Below are positions 24,837 through 33,065 of a stretch of 64,000 nucleotides of DNA, piece by piece. Made by a program: the position numbers and the translations under genes. The stretch lies in assembly GCA_034412795.1 (NCBI GenBank), contig DAOUMD010000296.1, positions 25,251 through 89,250 of the forward strand, written 5' to 3'. The stretch is from JAUVPY01 sp034412795 (GTDB taxonomy: Bacteria; Chloroflexota; Anaerolineae; 4572-78; NAK82). Position 1 is the first letter of the stretch. Each line of letters begins with the position of its first letter. The notes beneath the pieces were generated by a model. The model did not search any database. It saw only the letters and a list, made by a program, of their open reading frames with translations, and had not been told where the DNA came from.

Positions 24837-26315
24837 ATGAAACACCGGCTTATGACTTTTCTAGTGCTACTTGTTGCCGTCTCAATGCTGGTCGCTGCAT
24901 GCGCTGCGCCAGCAACGCCGGCGCCCGAGCAGCCTGCGGCGGAAGAAGAGCAGCCAGCAGCAGAGGAAGCGGCTGAAGAAGCAGCCGAAGAGCCTGCAGA
25001 GGAGACCGCAGCCGAGGAATGCAAAGACGAAGATCGTGTGCCCATCACCTGGTCGACAATTGCCGGCTTCTACACGGATGCGATGGCATCGTTGGTCGCG
25101 GACTTCGAGGCCCAAAACTGCGTCAAGGTTACCATCATCGGTATTGACAATGCGCAGCTCTATGACAAGCAGATCATCGAGGCGGTCGCCAAGACTGGTG
25201 CCTATGATGTGTATAACATCGAAACAGCCGAGAAGGCAGGCTTTGCCGAGTTTGGCTACCTCCTCCCCCTGGATGACTATATCGAGGCCAATCCTGACAA
25301 GGTCCAATACGATGACATTGCGCCGATTCTGGCCGACCTGACCACCAAGTACAAGGGCCAGATTTGGGGACTGCCTTACTACACTTACACACAGGGCAAT
25401 TTCTACCGGGCCGACCTGTTTGAGGATCCCACCGAGCAGGAAGCCTTCAAGGCCAAGTATGGCTATGACCTCAAGCCGCCCGAAACCTGGGAGGAGGCGG
25501 CCGACGTAGCCGAGTTCTTTACCCGCAAGAAGGGTGAAATGCTTAAGGGTGAGGAGCTGACCAAGGACTTTTACGGCATCGGCCTGATGGCGGGCCGCTT
25601 CCAGGAAATCCAGGACGAGCTGGCGGGCATGATCTGGTATAAGGGCAGCGATTGGCTCGCGGATGATGGCACGATCACCGTCAACGACGAAGCCAATATG
25701 TGGGCATACAAGTTCTATCTTGAGGAGCTGCTCCCCTACGCACCGCCGGCGGCTTTGACCGTCACCTACGATGGCGTCATGAACCAGATGCAGGACTGCC
25801 AGATCGCCATGACGGCCAACTTTTTCCTGGACCAGTGGCCGAATGCAGCCCAAACCGAGGAAAAGTGCCCCGGCGCCAAGATGGGCATCGGGCCAGGCAT
25901 CGAAAAGACAACTTACATCGGCGCGTTCCTGATGGGCGTTTCCTCTAGCTCCAAGCATCCCAAGGAAGCCATGGACTTTGTGGCCTACATCGGCGGGCCG
26001 GAAGCGCAGAAAAAGTTCGCATCTATGGGCGGCTCGACGACCCGCATCAGCGTCTTGACAGATCCGGAATTTAACACGCCTGAAAGCCGCCCGTACACGG
26101 CTCACTTTGCCTATCTGCTCGAAGTCTTTGAGAACATGAAGGACGTCCGGTCGAATCTGTTCTACAGCCCGTATGGCGCCAAGCTATATAACGCGATGGG
26201 CCCGATTTATCACAAGGGCGCCGCCGGGGAAGTGACCGCTGAAGAGGCACTCCAGGAGCTGTACGACGAGTCCGTCAAGATCTGCGGCGGATCCACGTGT
26301 CCGGTGTACAAGTAG
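24837..26315 (+). CDS. Sugar ABC transporter substrate-binding lipoprotein
   Basis: 492 residues from ATG 24837, with AAGGAGG 10 nt upstream; the upstream ATG at 24813 precedes that site. A lipoprotein signal (hydrophobic stretch, lipobox LVAAC at residue 21) is followed by a roughly 40-residue Ala/Glu/Pro linker and then a family-1 solute-binding fold (VPITWSTIAGFYTDAMASLV, LPYYTYTQGNFYRADLF, PPETWEEAADVAEFF). It should be anchored outside the membrane and deliver a sugar or polyol to the permeases encoded next. It lacks a recognisable specificity motif. Confidence 0.92.
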   Translation: MKHRLMTFLVLLVAVSMLVAACAAPATPAPEQPAAEEEQPAAEEAAEEAAEEPAEETAAEECKDEDRVPITWSTIAGFYTDAMASLVADFEAQNCVKVTIIGIDNAQLYDKQIIEAVAKTGAYDVYNIETAEKAGFAEFGYLLPLDDYIEANPDKVQYDDIAPILADLTTKYKGQIWGLPYYTYTQGNFYRADLFEDPTEQEAFKAKYGYDLKPPETWEEAADVAEFFTRKKGEMLKGEELTKDFYGIGLMAGRFQEIQDELAGMIWYKGSDWLADDGTITVNDEANMWAYKFYLEELLPYAPPAALTVTYDGVMNQMQDCQIAMTANFFLDQWPNAAQTEEKCPGAKMGIGPGIEKTTYIGAFLMGVSSSSKHPKEAMDFVAYIGGPEAQKKFASMGGSTTRISVLTDPEFNTPESRPYTAHFAYLLEVFENMKDVRSNLFYSPYGAKLYNAMGPIYHKGAAGEVTAEEALQELYDESVKICGGSTCPVYK

Positions 26316-26350
26316 GAATAGCGTATTTGGCCCAGTGAGTGCCCTGGCCC

Positions 26351-26461
26351 ATCCCGGTCTCCGGGATCGGGACGTGGCGGAGTCACCTCTGCGTGCTGAC
26401 AGGTGCACGCAGGACGGGCTAACCTGGTTGGTTGGGACCTGGCCCGGACCAGGTCCCAACC
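26351..26461 (+). terminator. Three stem-loops between binding-protein and permease genes
   Basis: ATCCCGG-TCT-CCGGGAT at 26351-26367; GCGTGC/GCACGC at 26391-26410; and a 13-bp perfect stem GGTTGGGACCTGG with its complement at 26430-26461 around a 6-nt loop. None has a U-tract. They probably protect the upstream binding-protein message and reduce read-through, giving more binding protein than permease. Confidence 0.65.
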
Positions 26462-26508
26462 CCTGTATGGCTGCAGGGCAATCTGCACCGTTGGGAGAAT
26501 AAAGAAGG

Positions 26509-27456
26509 ATGGAATCAGTGACTATGGAAACAACCCAGGCTCCAAGGCCGGTGCCAAAAGCTCGAAGGACTATGTCCGACACATGGTATTCAATCCTCCT
26601 CATTGCTCCGGCGATGGTCATTATCCTGTTCTTTGCGCTCGTGCCCCTGTTTTATGCAATTGACATCTCTTTCCGTTTCGCCGACCTGACCGGGGGCGGA
26701 ATTCGCGGTTTTGTGGGCCTGAATAACTATCGAATCGTGCTACACGACGCTCATTTTTGGGAGGCGGTGCGAACGACAGTCGTATTCACCTCGGTTGCCG
26801 TTCTCCTCGAGATGGGTCTGGGAATCTTCATTGCGTTTCTGATCCACGGCGCCACCCGGGGCAAGGGCTTGATTCGCAGCCTGTTGATTCTACCCCTGGC
26901 GACGGCGCCGGCTGTGACTGGACTGTTTTGGAGATACCTGTATGACACCCAGTTTGGCCTTTACAACTATTTTTTGAGTGTGCTGGGGTTACCCTGGCAG
27001 CCCAACTGGCTGGGAGACATCAAGCTGGGTTTGTGGAGTGTGATCATCTTTGATGTCTGGCTGTGGATGCCTTTTGTTGCCTTGATTGTGCTGGCCGGCT
27101 TGCAGTCATTGCCCAAAGAGCCGTTCGAAGCAGCCGAGTTGGACGGAGCGTCTACTTTTCGGGTCTTGCGTACGCTCACCTTCCCCATGTTGATGCCAGT
27201 GCTGACGCTGGTTTTCATCCTGCGCACGATTGACTGTCTGCGTCTCTATGATAGTGTAGCCACGTTGACGCGAGGTGGACCGGGTTCTGTCACAGAAACC
27301 TTGACTTATTACCTCTGGCGCCAGGGCTTGGTGTTCTTCCGTATGGATTACGCCTCGACCATGGCCCTGTTATTCTTGTATGCAGTGATCCTCGCCAGCG
27401 GTTATGCCCTTCGACCATTGCTCGCCCGGCTCGCTATGCGCGCTGGTCAACGATAA
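26509..27456 (+). CDS. Sugar ABC transporter permease (MalF/UgpA type)
   Basis: 315 residues with six predicted membrane segments, starting with SILLIAPAMVIILFFALVPL. The cytoplasmic EAA loop is EAAELDGASTFRVLRTL. ATG 26509 is taken as the start; ATG 26524 is also possible. It is the first permease of the importer whose binding protein is encoded at 24837 and whose ATPases are at 28673 and 29821. Conserved GGPGSVTETLTYYLW near the end fits CUT1 transporters of sugars or polyols. Confidence 0.92.
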   Translation: MESVTMETTQAPRPVPKARRTMSDTWYSILLIAPAMVIILFFALVPLFYAIDISFRFADLTGGGIRGFVGLNNYRIVLHDAHFWEAVRTTVVFTSVAVLLEMGLGIFIAFLIHGATRGKGLIRSLLILPLATAPAVTGLFWRYLYDTQFGLYNYFLSVLGLPWQPNWLGDIKLGLWSVIIFDVWLWMPFVALIVLAGLQSLPKEPFEAAELDGASTFRVLRTLTFPMLMPVLTLVFILRTIDCLRLYDSVATLTRGGPGSVTETLTYYLWRQGLVFFRMDYASTMALLFLYAVILASGYALRPLLARLAMRAGQR

Positions 27457-27458
27457 GC

Positions 27459-27494
27459 ACTTGTTCAAAAACAAGTTGTTTTTCCCCAAAGGGG
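27459..27494 (+). terminator. Weak stem-loops between the permease genes
   Basis: ACTTGTT-CAAA-AACAAGT (27459-27476) is followed by TGTTTTT and then CCCC-AAA-GGGG (27484-27494). The first has a terminator-like U-tract but an AT-rich stem; partial termination or pausing is possible. Confidence 0.4.
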
Positions 27495-27530
27495 ACTTAC
27501 AGGTGAACAAGTACTAAAGGAGATATGACT

Positions 27531-28394
27531 ATGCTTCAACAACAACGGCGTGCGACGATAATGGAGATTTTGCGATACGCCATCATCGCGCTCATTCTGA
27601 CCGCGTCGCTCTTTCCGATTGCCTGGATGATCATCACATCTTTCAAGCCTGCCGACGATATCATGGTATATCCACCCCGTTTTATCTTCAAGCCGACACT
27701 GGATAACTACATCTATGCTCTCCAGAAGGCTAACTTTGCCCACTTTATCGAAAACACTCTCTACGTGGCAGTTGTGTCTACGCTGATCGTGATCGTTCTG
27801 AGTTCTCTCGCCTCTTATAGCTTTGCCCGCTATAACCCTGGTGGCGGCAATATCCTGTTCTTTATCCTGACCACCAAGATGTTCCCCGCGATTGCCGTTG
27901 TCCTGCCCTACTTTATCATCTTCCAGATGATCGGCGATACTGCCGTCGGCAAAGCGTTAGGTATCGGCCTGGATAGACGGGGCGCCTTGATCATCAGTTA
28001 CACCATGTTCAACTTGCCGTTTGCGATTTGGTTGATGGTGTCCTTTTTCCAGGATATTCCCCGCGAGCTGGAGGACTCGGCGCGCCTGGATGGCTACAAT
28101 CGCCTGCAGGTGCTCTGGAGAGTAGTGTTGCCGTTAGCCGCCCCCGGCATCGCCGTCACCGCCATCTTTTGTCTCATCTTTTCCTGGAACGAGTTTTTGT
28201 TCGCCTATATCCTGACCCGGGATGCCGCGCGTACCATCACGGTTGGCGTAGAGTCTTTCTTCACTCTGCGTGGAATTCTGTGGGGCCCGGTTTCGGCAGC
28301 GGCCACAATCAGCGTCGTGCCCATGCTGGTCTTTGTGCTGATCTTGCAGCGCTACATGGTGCGCGGTCTGACCTTTGGCGCGGTCCGGGGCTAG
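27531..28394 (+). CDS. Sugar ABC transporter permease (MalG/UgpE type)
   Basis: 287 residues from ATG 27531, 8 nt after AGGAG; ATG 27525 lies too close to that site. Six membrane segments begin with YAIIALILTASLFPIAWMII. The EAA loop is ELEDSARLDGYNRLQVLWRV. It pairs with the permease encoded upstream. The gene ends 15 bp before the small membrane-protein gene. Confidence 0.92.
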   Translation: MLQQQRRATIMEILRYAIIALILTASLFPIAWMIITSFKPADDIMVYPPRFIFKPTLDNYIYALQKANFAHFIENTLYVAVVSTLIVIVLSSLASYSFARYNPGGGNILFFILTTKMFPAIAVVLPYFIIFQMIGDTAVGKALGIGLDRRGALIISYTMFNLPFAIWLMVSFFQDIPRELEDSARLDGYNRLQVLWRVVLPLAAPGIAVTAIFCLIFSWNEFLFAYILTRDAARTITVGVESFFTLRGILWGPVSAAATISVVPMLVFVLILQRYMVRGLTFGAVRG

Positions 28395-28409
28395 CGAGAG
28401 GGAGTCGCC

Positions 28410-28676
28410 ATGTTAACCTTTTCTGTAATCTGGGACCTGAGCTTTTCGTCCTTTCAGATGTTTGTCGGCGTCGGGATCATCTGGTTGCTTTTTATTGAGC
28501 CGCGTATCCCATCCAGGAGCCTGTCTGTAACGCTGATGATCATCGTCGCCATCGCGGCAGCGGCACTCAATTTTTACACGGGCTTGCGCAAGATCCGCCG
28601 AGAATGGCTTGCCGCTCAGAAACAAATCAGCGAAAGCGAAACAGCCGCCGTTGAATATGAGGGTGAGATAGCATGA
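28410..28676 (+). CDS. Small two-helix membrane protein of the ABC operon
   Basis: 88 residues; GGGAG precedes ATG 28410 and the stop overlaps the first ATPase start (ATGA), so it is a true operon member. Two hydrophobic segments (about residues 14-29 and 40-57) flank a short basic loop, and the tail is charged and probably cytoplasmic (LRKIRREWLAAQKQISESE). I do not recognise the family. The rhizobial glycerol importer GlpSTPQUV also has a small membrane protein (GlpU) together with two ATPases, so an accessory role in this transporter class is likely; homology to GlpU is not claimed. Confidence 0.75.
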   Translation: MLTFSVIWDLSFSSFQMFVGVGIIWLLFIEPRIPSRSLSVTLMIIVAIAAAALNFYTGLRKIRREWLAAQKQISESETAAVEYEGEIA

Positions 28677-29815
28677 TTGAGCTACGCGACGTCACCAAAC
28701 GTTATGGCATTTCAACTTTCGGGGTCCGAAATCTGAACTTTGAGGTGCGTGACCAGGAGTTCCTGGTGATCTATGGCCCGTCTGGTGCCGGCAAGAGCAC
28801 GACGCTCAAACTCATCGCCGGTATTATCGAGCCGACTGCCGGAGACATCCTGCGAGATGGTCAGTCGCTTTTGAACGTGGCCCCGGAAAGCCGCGACATG
28901 GCCATGGCCTTCGAGAACTATGCTCTTTATTCCCATCTGTCGGTCTATCAGAACCTGGCGTTTCCCTTGCGCGCCAGAAAGATGTCCAAGCAAGAGATTG
29001 ACGACCGGGTGCAGAGGACGGCTCGTATCCTGCAGATCAGTGATCTGCTGGATCGGCGGCCTGGTTTCCTGAGCGGCGGGCAGCGGCAGCGCGTCGCGTT
29101 GGGCCGGGCGATTATTCGCCCGGCCAACCTCTACCTGCTCGACGAGCCTATCGGTCACCTGGATGCCAAACTGCGCCACCGGATGCGTGGTGAGCTCAAA
29201 GCCATGTCGGCCGATATGAGGGCAACGATTTTGCTCGTGACGACGGCTTCGCGCGAGGCGCTGGCGTTGGGAGATCGCATCGCCATTCTCAGAGAAGGTC
29301 ACCTGCAGCAGATTGGCACGCCCAACGAAGTCTATTATCAGCCGGCGAATGAATTTGTGGCCTCGTTTGTCGGTGAGCCGCCGATGAGCTTTTTGAACAT
29401 TGAGCCAACACGCGAAAATGGGCAGCTTTACTTCAAGATTCGAGAGAGCAATGCCCTGCTGGGGGTGCCTTCGGAATTGGCGCAGCACCTCAATGGCGAG
29501 ACCACGGGCTACCGGCTCGGCGTCCGCGCTTCTGAGATAACGGTTGCTGGTCAGCAAGATGTTGAGCATCCCATTCCCGGGCAGGTCTATATTATCGAGC
29601 ACATGGGGTACTGCAACATCATCTCCGCCAAGGTAGGGACTGGCCTGGTCAGAGTCGTAACCGACCCGGCCGTCACGCCGGAGCGAAACGAAACGATCTG
29701 GCTCTCCCTGGATGCGGAACACATGCACCTGTTTTACCAGCAAAAGGCCATTTGTCATCCCTCTCGCTCTCGGGACGAGGGGAGGGCGAATGCCGCAGCG
29801 ACCAATGCGAGGTAA
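28673..29815 (+). CDS. ABC transporter ATP-binding protein with degenerate switch region
   Basis: 380 residues with a MalK-type layout. Walker A GPSGAGKST at residues 35-43, signature LSGGQRQR, Walker B LYLLDEPIGHLD, then a C-terminal OB-like regulatory domain. Two deviations are plain: the H-loop reads LVTTASREA, with Thr191 where the switch His should be, and the Q-loop reads AFENYALY, Glu81 for Gln. The second ATPase keeps the His. The last 20 residues (CHPSRSRDEGRAN onward) are Arg/Ala-rich, unlike the family end, and are encoded by palindromic DNA. Loss of the switch His suggests one weak and one strong ATP site in a heterodimer. Confidence 0.9.
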   Translation: MIELRDVTKRYGISTFGVRNLNFEVRDQEFLVIYGPSGAGKSTTLKLIAGIIEPTAGDILRDGQSLLNVAPESRDMAMAFENYALYSHLSVYQNLAFPLRARKMSKQEIDDRVQRTARILQISDLLDRRPGFLSGGQRQRVALGRAIIRPANLYLLDEPIGHLDAKLRHRMRGELKAMSADMRATILLVTTASREALALGDRIAILREGHLQQIGTPNEVYYQPANEFVASFVGEPPMSFLNIEPTRENGQLYFKIRESNALLGVPSELAQHLNGETTGYRLGVRASEITVAGQQDVEHPIPGQVYIIEHMGYCNIISAKVGTGLVRVVTDPAVTPERNETIWLSLDAEHMHLFYQQKAICHPSRSRDEGRANAAATNAR

Positions 29816-29820
29816 GTAAA

Positions 29821-30918
29821 GTGGCAACTATCACTCTAGAAAACGTCTATAAGACCTATGGGAACCGTGTTGAGGCGGTCCGGGGAATCAGTTTCGAGGT
29901 CAAGAACGGTGACTTTGTCGCCTTGCTCGGCCCTTCTGGTTGCGGCAAGTCCTCGACCATGCGCATGATCGCCGGGTTGGAGGAAATCACGGGCGGCACG
30001 ATTTACTTTGACGGCACACCGGTGAATGCGTTTCGCCCACGAGATCGCAAAGTGGCGATGGCTTTTGAGACCTATGCTTTGTATCCCACTTTGACCGTCT
30101 ATGAGAACGTGGCTTTCCCACTCCGCTCGGCCGGTTGGACAAAGACCCAGGTGGACGATAAAGTCCAGGAATTTGCCCGCTTGCTGGAGCTCACCCGGTT
30201 GCTGGACCGTATGCCGGGCGAATTGAGCGGCGGTCAGGCGCAACGGATCGGCCTGGCGCGGGCGCTCGTTCGTGAACCGTCAGTCTTTTTGCTCGATGAG
30301 CCGATCTCGCACCTGGATACGCGCCAGCGTCACCGCATGCGCCAGATTATCAAGCGGCTGCATCTTGAGAAGGGGTACACCATGGTCTATGTGACCCACG
30401 ACCAGGAGGAAGCCATGGCCATGGCGGATCGTATTGTGGTGATGCACGAAGGGGTGATTCGCCAGATCGGCACGCCGACCGAGATCTACCGCGACCCGGC
30501 CGACGATTTTGTGGCCGGCTTTGTGGGCGAGCCTCCCATGAACTTTCTCGAAGGCTCTCCCGCTCAACAGGATGGGGTCTGGATGTTTCGCTCTGGGGGT
30601 CGGGAGTTTCCATTCCCGCACTGGATGCAGCCTCGCGGAGCCTCGTTGCCGACTGAACTCAAGATGGGCGTCCGCCCCTACGATGTCAGTGTCAGCCTGG
30701 ACAGCAGCGCAGCCTGCGATGCCAGAGGCGAAGTATTCGTGTGTGAAAACATGTGCGACTATAGTATTGTGGCCGTGGATATGGCCGATGTGCGGTTCCA
30801 GGCGGTGGCGCCGTCTTCTTTTAACGCCAGTCGCCACCAACCCATTTTCCTGAAATTCGATCCGGCTTTTATGCGCTTCTTTGACAAAGCCACGGGTAAG
30901 GCGATCCAGATTCCCTAG
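29821..30918 (+). CDS. ABC transporter ATP-binding protein (canonical partner)
   Basis: 365 residues from GTG 29821 (AGGTAAG upstream); the open frame reaches back to 29752 inside the previous gene. Walker A GPSGCGKSS, signature LSGGQAQR, Walker B VFLLDEPISHLD and H-loop VTHDQEEAMAMADR with His193 are intact; the Q-loop again has Glu (AFETYALYP, Glu83). A C-terminal TOBE-type domain follows. With the degenerate ATPase encoded 5 bp upstream it should form the motor of the importer. The gene is the last of the operon that starts at the promoter at 21282. Confidence 0.92.
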   Translation: MATITLENVYKTYGNRVEAVRGISFEVKNGDFVALLGPSGCGKSSTMRMIAGLEEITGGTIYFDGTPVNAFRPRDRKVAMAFETYALYPTLTVYENVAFPLRSAGWTKTQVDDKVQEFARLLELTRLLDRMPGELSGGQAQRIGLARALVREPSVFLLDEPISHLDTRQRHRMRQIIKRLHLEKGYTMVYVTHDQEEAMAMADRIVVMHEGVIRQIGTPTEIYRDPADDFVAGFVGEPPMNFLEGSPAQQDGVWMFRSGGREFPFPHWMQPRGASLPTELKMGVRPYDVSVSLDSSAACDARGEVFVCENMCDYSIVAVDMADVRFQAVAPSSFNASRHQPIFLKFDPAFMRFFDKATGKAIQIP

Positions 30919-30977
30919 CTGGCTGTCGGAGAGGTAGTCTAACCCCTTGTGGGTGTTGGCCTGCAACGGGGAACCGG

Positions 30978-31047
30978 GCGATTGCCGCCACGGGCGAGAT
31001 TGGCTTTGATTTCATCGAGATCTCCCTGCTGAAGTGTGAAGCTTGAG
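30978..31047 (+). pseudogene. Possible remnant of a sugar epimerase/isomerase gene
   Basis: A short frame reads AIAATGEIGFDFIEISLL then a stop. The GFDxIEI pattern resembles the first strands of xylose-isomerase-like TIM-barrel proteins (tagatose/psicose 3-epimerases). No start or continuation is present. It occupies the 183-bp gap after the ABC operon. The call rests on a short motif and could be chance. Confidence 0.3.
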
Positions 31048-31101
31048 GCCGTCAGGGGAACCTACCTGGGTGGGTGTATCGCCGTTATGGGATACTAATA
31101 T

Positions 31102-32145
31102 ATGAAAGCGGTTCAAATCGTGGGCTATGAACGGGCTGTCTATACGGATGTGCCTGTGCCTGAATACGGACCAGAGGAATTGTTGGTGCAGGTCAAGCGC
31201 GTAGGCGTATGTCACAGCGACGTAGAAGTCTTCCGGCAGGAACTGGATATTTACCGCGCTGGCAGGGCATCGCTTCCAATCATTCCAGGGCACGAGTGGG
31301 CTGGCGAGGTAGTAGAGGTTGGGGCGCAGGTGGAGGGCTTTGAAGTCGGTGAACGCGTCACTGGTGAGTGTGGCATCGGATGCGGGCATTGCGCGCTGTG
31401 TCAGCAGGGGTTAAACAATATCTGCCCCGACCGGGTAGAAACGGGTGTATTCAATCGCGATGGCGCCTATGCTGAGTACATTTGTGTGCCCTATAAACGG
31501 GCTCATCATCTGTATGATCTTACGTTTCAGGAAGGGGCGCTGATTGAACCGGCAACAGTTGGAATATGGATCGCCCGGCGGGCAAACATAGGCCCTGGCG
31601 ACCGGGTAGCTGTTTTCGGGACTGGCACGGTTGGGCTAATGGCAATGCAGATGGCAAGGCTGGCTGGCGCTGATCTTGTTGTTGCCGTTGGGCGCAAGAC
31701 CTTTAAGCTCAACTTGGCCAAAGACATGGGTGCAGACAGAGTTGTCAATCTTCGAGAGCAATCCCTGATGGATGCGATTGACCAGGCAGCCGAGGGTAAA
31801 GGATTTAATGTGGTTATTGAGGCTGCCGGTGTACCAGATGTGTTGACTATGGCTCTCCGTGCTGCTGCACCTCGTGCTCGGGTGGTAGTCACTGGAGTAT
31901 TTGAAGGTGAATTGCAGACGATCGATCTCAACACTATTATGCCTAAGGAGCTGACAGTGATTGGTTCTCTGGGAGGGCCGACTGTCTTCGACGAGGCTAT
32001 TGGTATGGTACGCCAAGAGAGAATCAAGGTCCTGCCTTTGAATACACATACGTTTCCGCTTTCAATGGGGGCTGAAGCACTAAATATCGTCGCCCAAGGT
32101 CAGCCGGACCTCGTCAAGATTCATCTCGATTGTACGGTTGACTGA
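31102..32145 (+). CDS. Zinc-dependent alcohol/polyol dehydrogenase (MDR family)
   Basis: 347 residues. Catalytic zinc ligands are Cys in GVCHSD and His-Glu in GHEWAGEV; the structural zinc loop has four Cys (CGIGCGHCALCQQGLNNIC). The cofactor motif GTGTVG is near residue 175. The family oxidises sugar alcohols, threonine or aldoses with NAD(P). It begins a run of dehydrogenase genes (31-37 kb). The ribosome site is weak (GGGA). The substrate is unknown; a sugar or sugar acid is likely from the neighbours. Confidence 0.88.
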   Translation: MKAVQIVGYERAVYTDVPVPEYGPEELLVQVKRVGVCHSDVEVFRQELDIYRAGRASLPIIPGHEWAGEVVEVGAQVEGFEVGERVTGECGIGCGHCALCQQGLNNICPDRVETGVFNRDGAYAEYICVPYKRAHHLYDLTFQEGALIEPATVGIWIARRANIGPGDRVAVFGTGTVGLMAMQMARLAGADLVVAVGRKTFKLNLAKDMGADRVVNLREQSLMDAIDQAAEGKGFNVVIEAAGVPDVLTMALRAAAPRARVVVTGVFEGELQTIDLNTIMPKELTVIGSLGGPTVFDEAIGMVRQERIKVLPLNTHTFPLSMGAEALNIVAQGQPDLVKIHLDCTVD

Positions 32146-32216
32146 CACCGCTTGAGCCATATCTGCAACCCAAGGCGAAACAACTACGAGGAATACACGT
32201 ACCCGGAGGAGATGAA

Positions 32217-32975
32217 GTGACTGATCTGTTTTCCGTCGAAGGTAAGAAGGCTATCGTTACCGGAGCTGCACGAGGACTTGGCCGGGGCATGGCGCAAGGT
32301 CTACACGATGCAGGTGTTGAATTAGCCCTAATAGATGTCCTGGAGAGCATTCACGAGGTGGCTGAAGAGATGGGGGCTGAAGGGCCACGTGTTCTCTCTG
32401 TTCAGGCTGATCTTTCTGAGGGTGATCAATTGCGGCGTGCCTTCAATGAGGCGGTATCGGGGCTAGGAGGTCTCGATATCCTGTTAAACAACGCGGGTAT
32501 CACCCGCTGGAGCCAAGCTGAAGACATGAGTGAAGAGGACTGGAATATCGTACTTGAGGTGAACTTGAATTCGGTCTTTTGGTTGGCCCAACTGGCCGGG
32601 CGTCATATGCTCAAACAGGGATACGGCAAGATTGTAAATATCGCGTCGTTGCTTAGTTTCGGCGGCGGCTATCTAACGGTGGGTTACGCAGCCAGCAAAG
32701 GTGGGGTCGCGCAAATGACAAAAGCGCTGGCAAACGAGTGGTCCAGCAAAGGCATCAATGTTAATGCGATTGCCCCCGGTTATATGGCGACCGAGATGAA
32801 CATTCCACTGATGGAAGATGCAGAGCGCAACAAGCTCATCATGGACCGCGTACCGGCCGAACGCTGGGGGCAGCCAGAAGACTTGGTTGGTGCTTTGATC
32901 TTCCTCTCGTCTGCTGCCTCGGATTACGTGCATGGTATCCTGCTTCCGGTTGATGGGGGGTTTCTTGCGCGTTAG
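32217..32975 (+). CDS. SDR oxidoreductase, KduD-like
   Basis: 252 residues from GTG 32217 with GGAGGAG 6 nt before it. Glycine motif TGAARGLGRGMA, NNAG, and the catalytic Tyr157/Lys161 (GYAASKGG) with Ser in IASLLSF. The segments LLSFGGGYLTVGY, VNAIAPGYMATEM, RVPAERWGQPEDLVGAL and SDYVHGILLPVDGGFLAR closely follow E. coli KduD (2-dehydro-3-deoxy-D-gluconate 5-dehydrogenase), supporting a role in uronate/pectin-type catabolism. A close relative is encoded at 35244. Confidence 0.87.
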   Translation: MTDLFSVEGKKAIVTGAARGLGRGMAQGLHDAGVELALIDVLESIHEVAEEMGAEGPRVLSVQADLSEGDQLRRAFNEAVSGLGGLDILLNNAGITRWSQAEDMSEEDWNIVLEVNLNSVFWLAQLAGRHMLKQGYGKIVNIASLLSFGGGYLTVGYAASKGGVAQMTKALANEWSSKGINVNAIAPGYMATEMNIPLMEDAERNKLIMDRVPAERWGQPEDLVGALIFLSSAASDYVHGILLPVDGGFLAR

Positions 32976-33065
32976 ATACGGCGGCAGTTTCTTGTCATCA
33001 GGGTTTCACATAGATCTCAAAAAGTGAGGCTTTCGGCGTGCTGAAAGAAGTGAGGATAGTCTGGT

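Noticed and set aside
24882..26105. A 407-codon minus-strand open frame
   Set aside because: Antisense to the binding-protein gene; arises from codon bias of the real gene.
28712..29827. A 371-codon minus-strand open frame
   Set aside because: Antisense to the first ABC ATPase gene with its Walker motifs; no support of its own.
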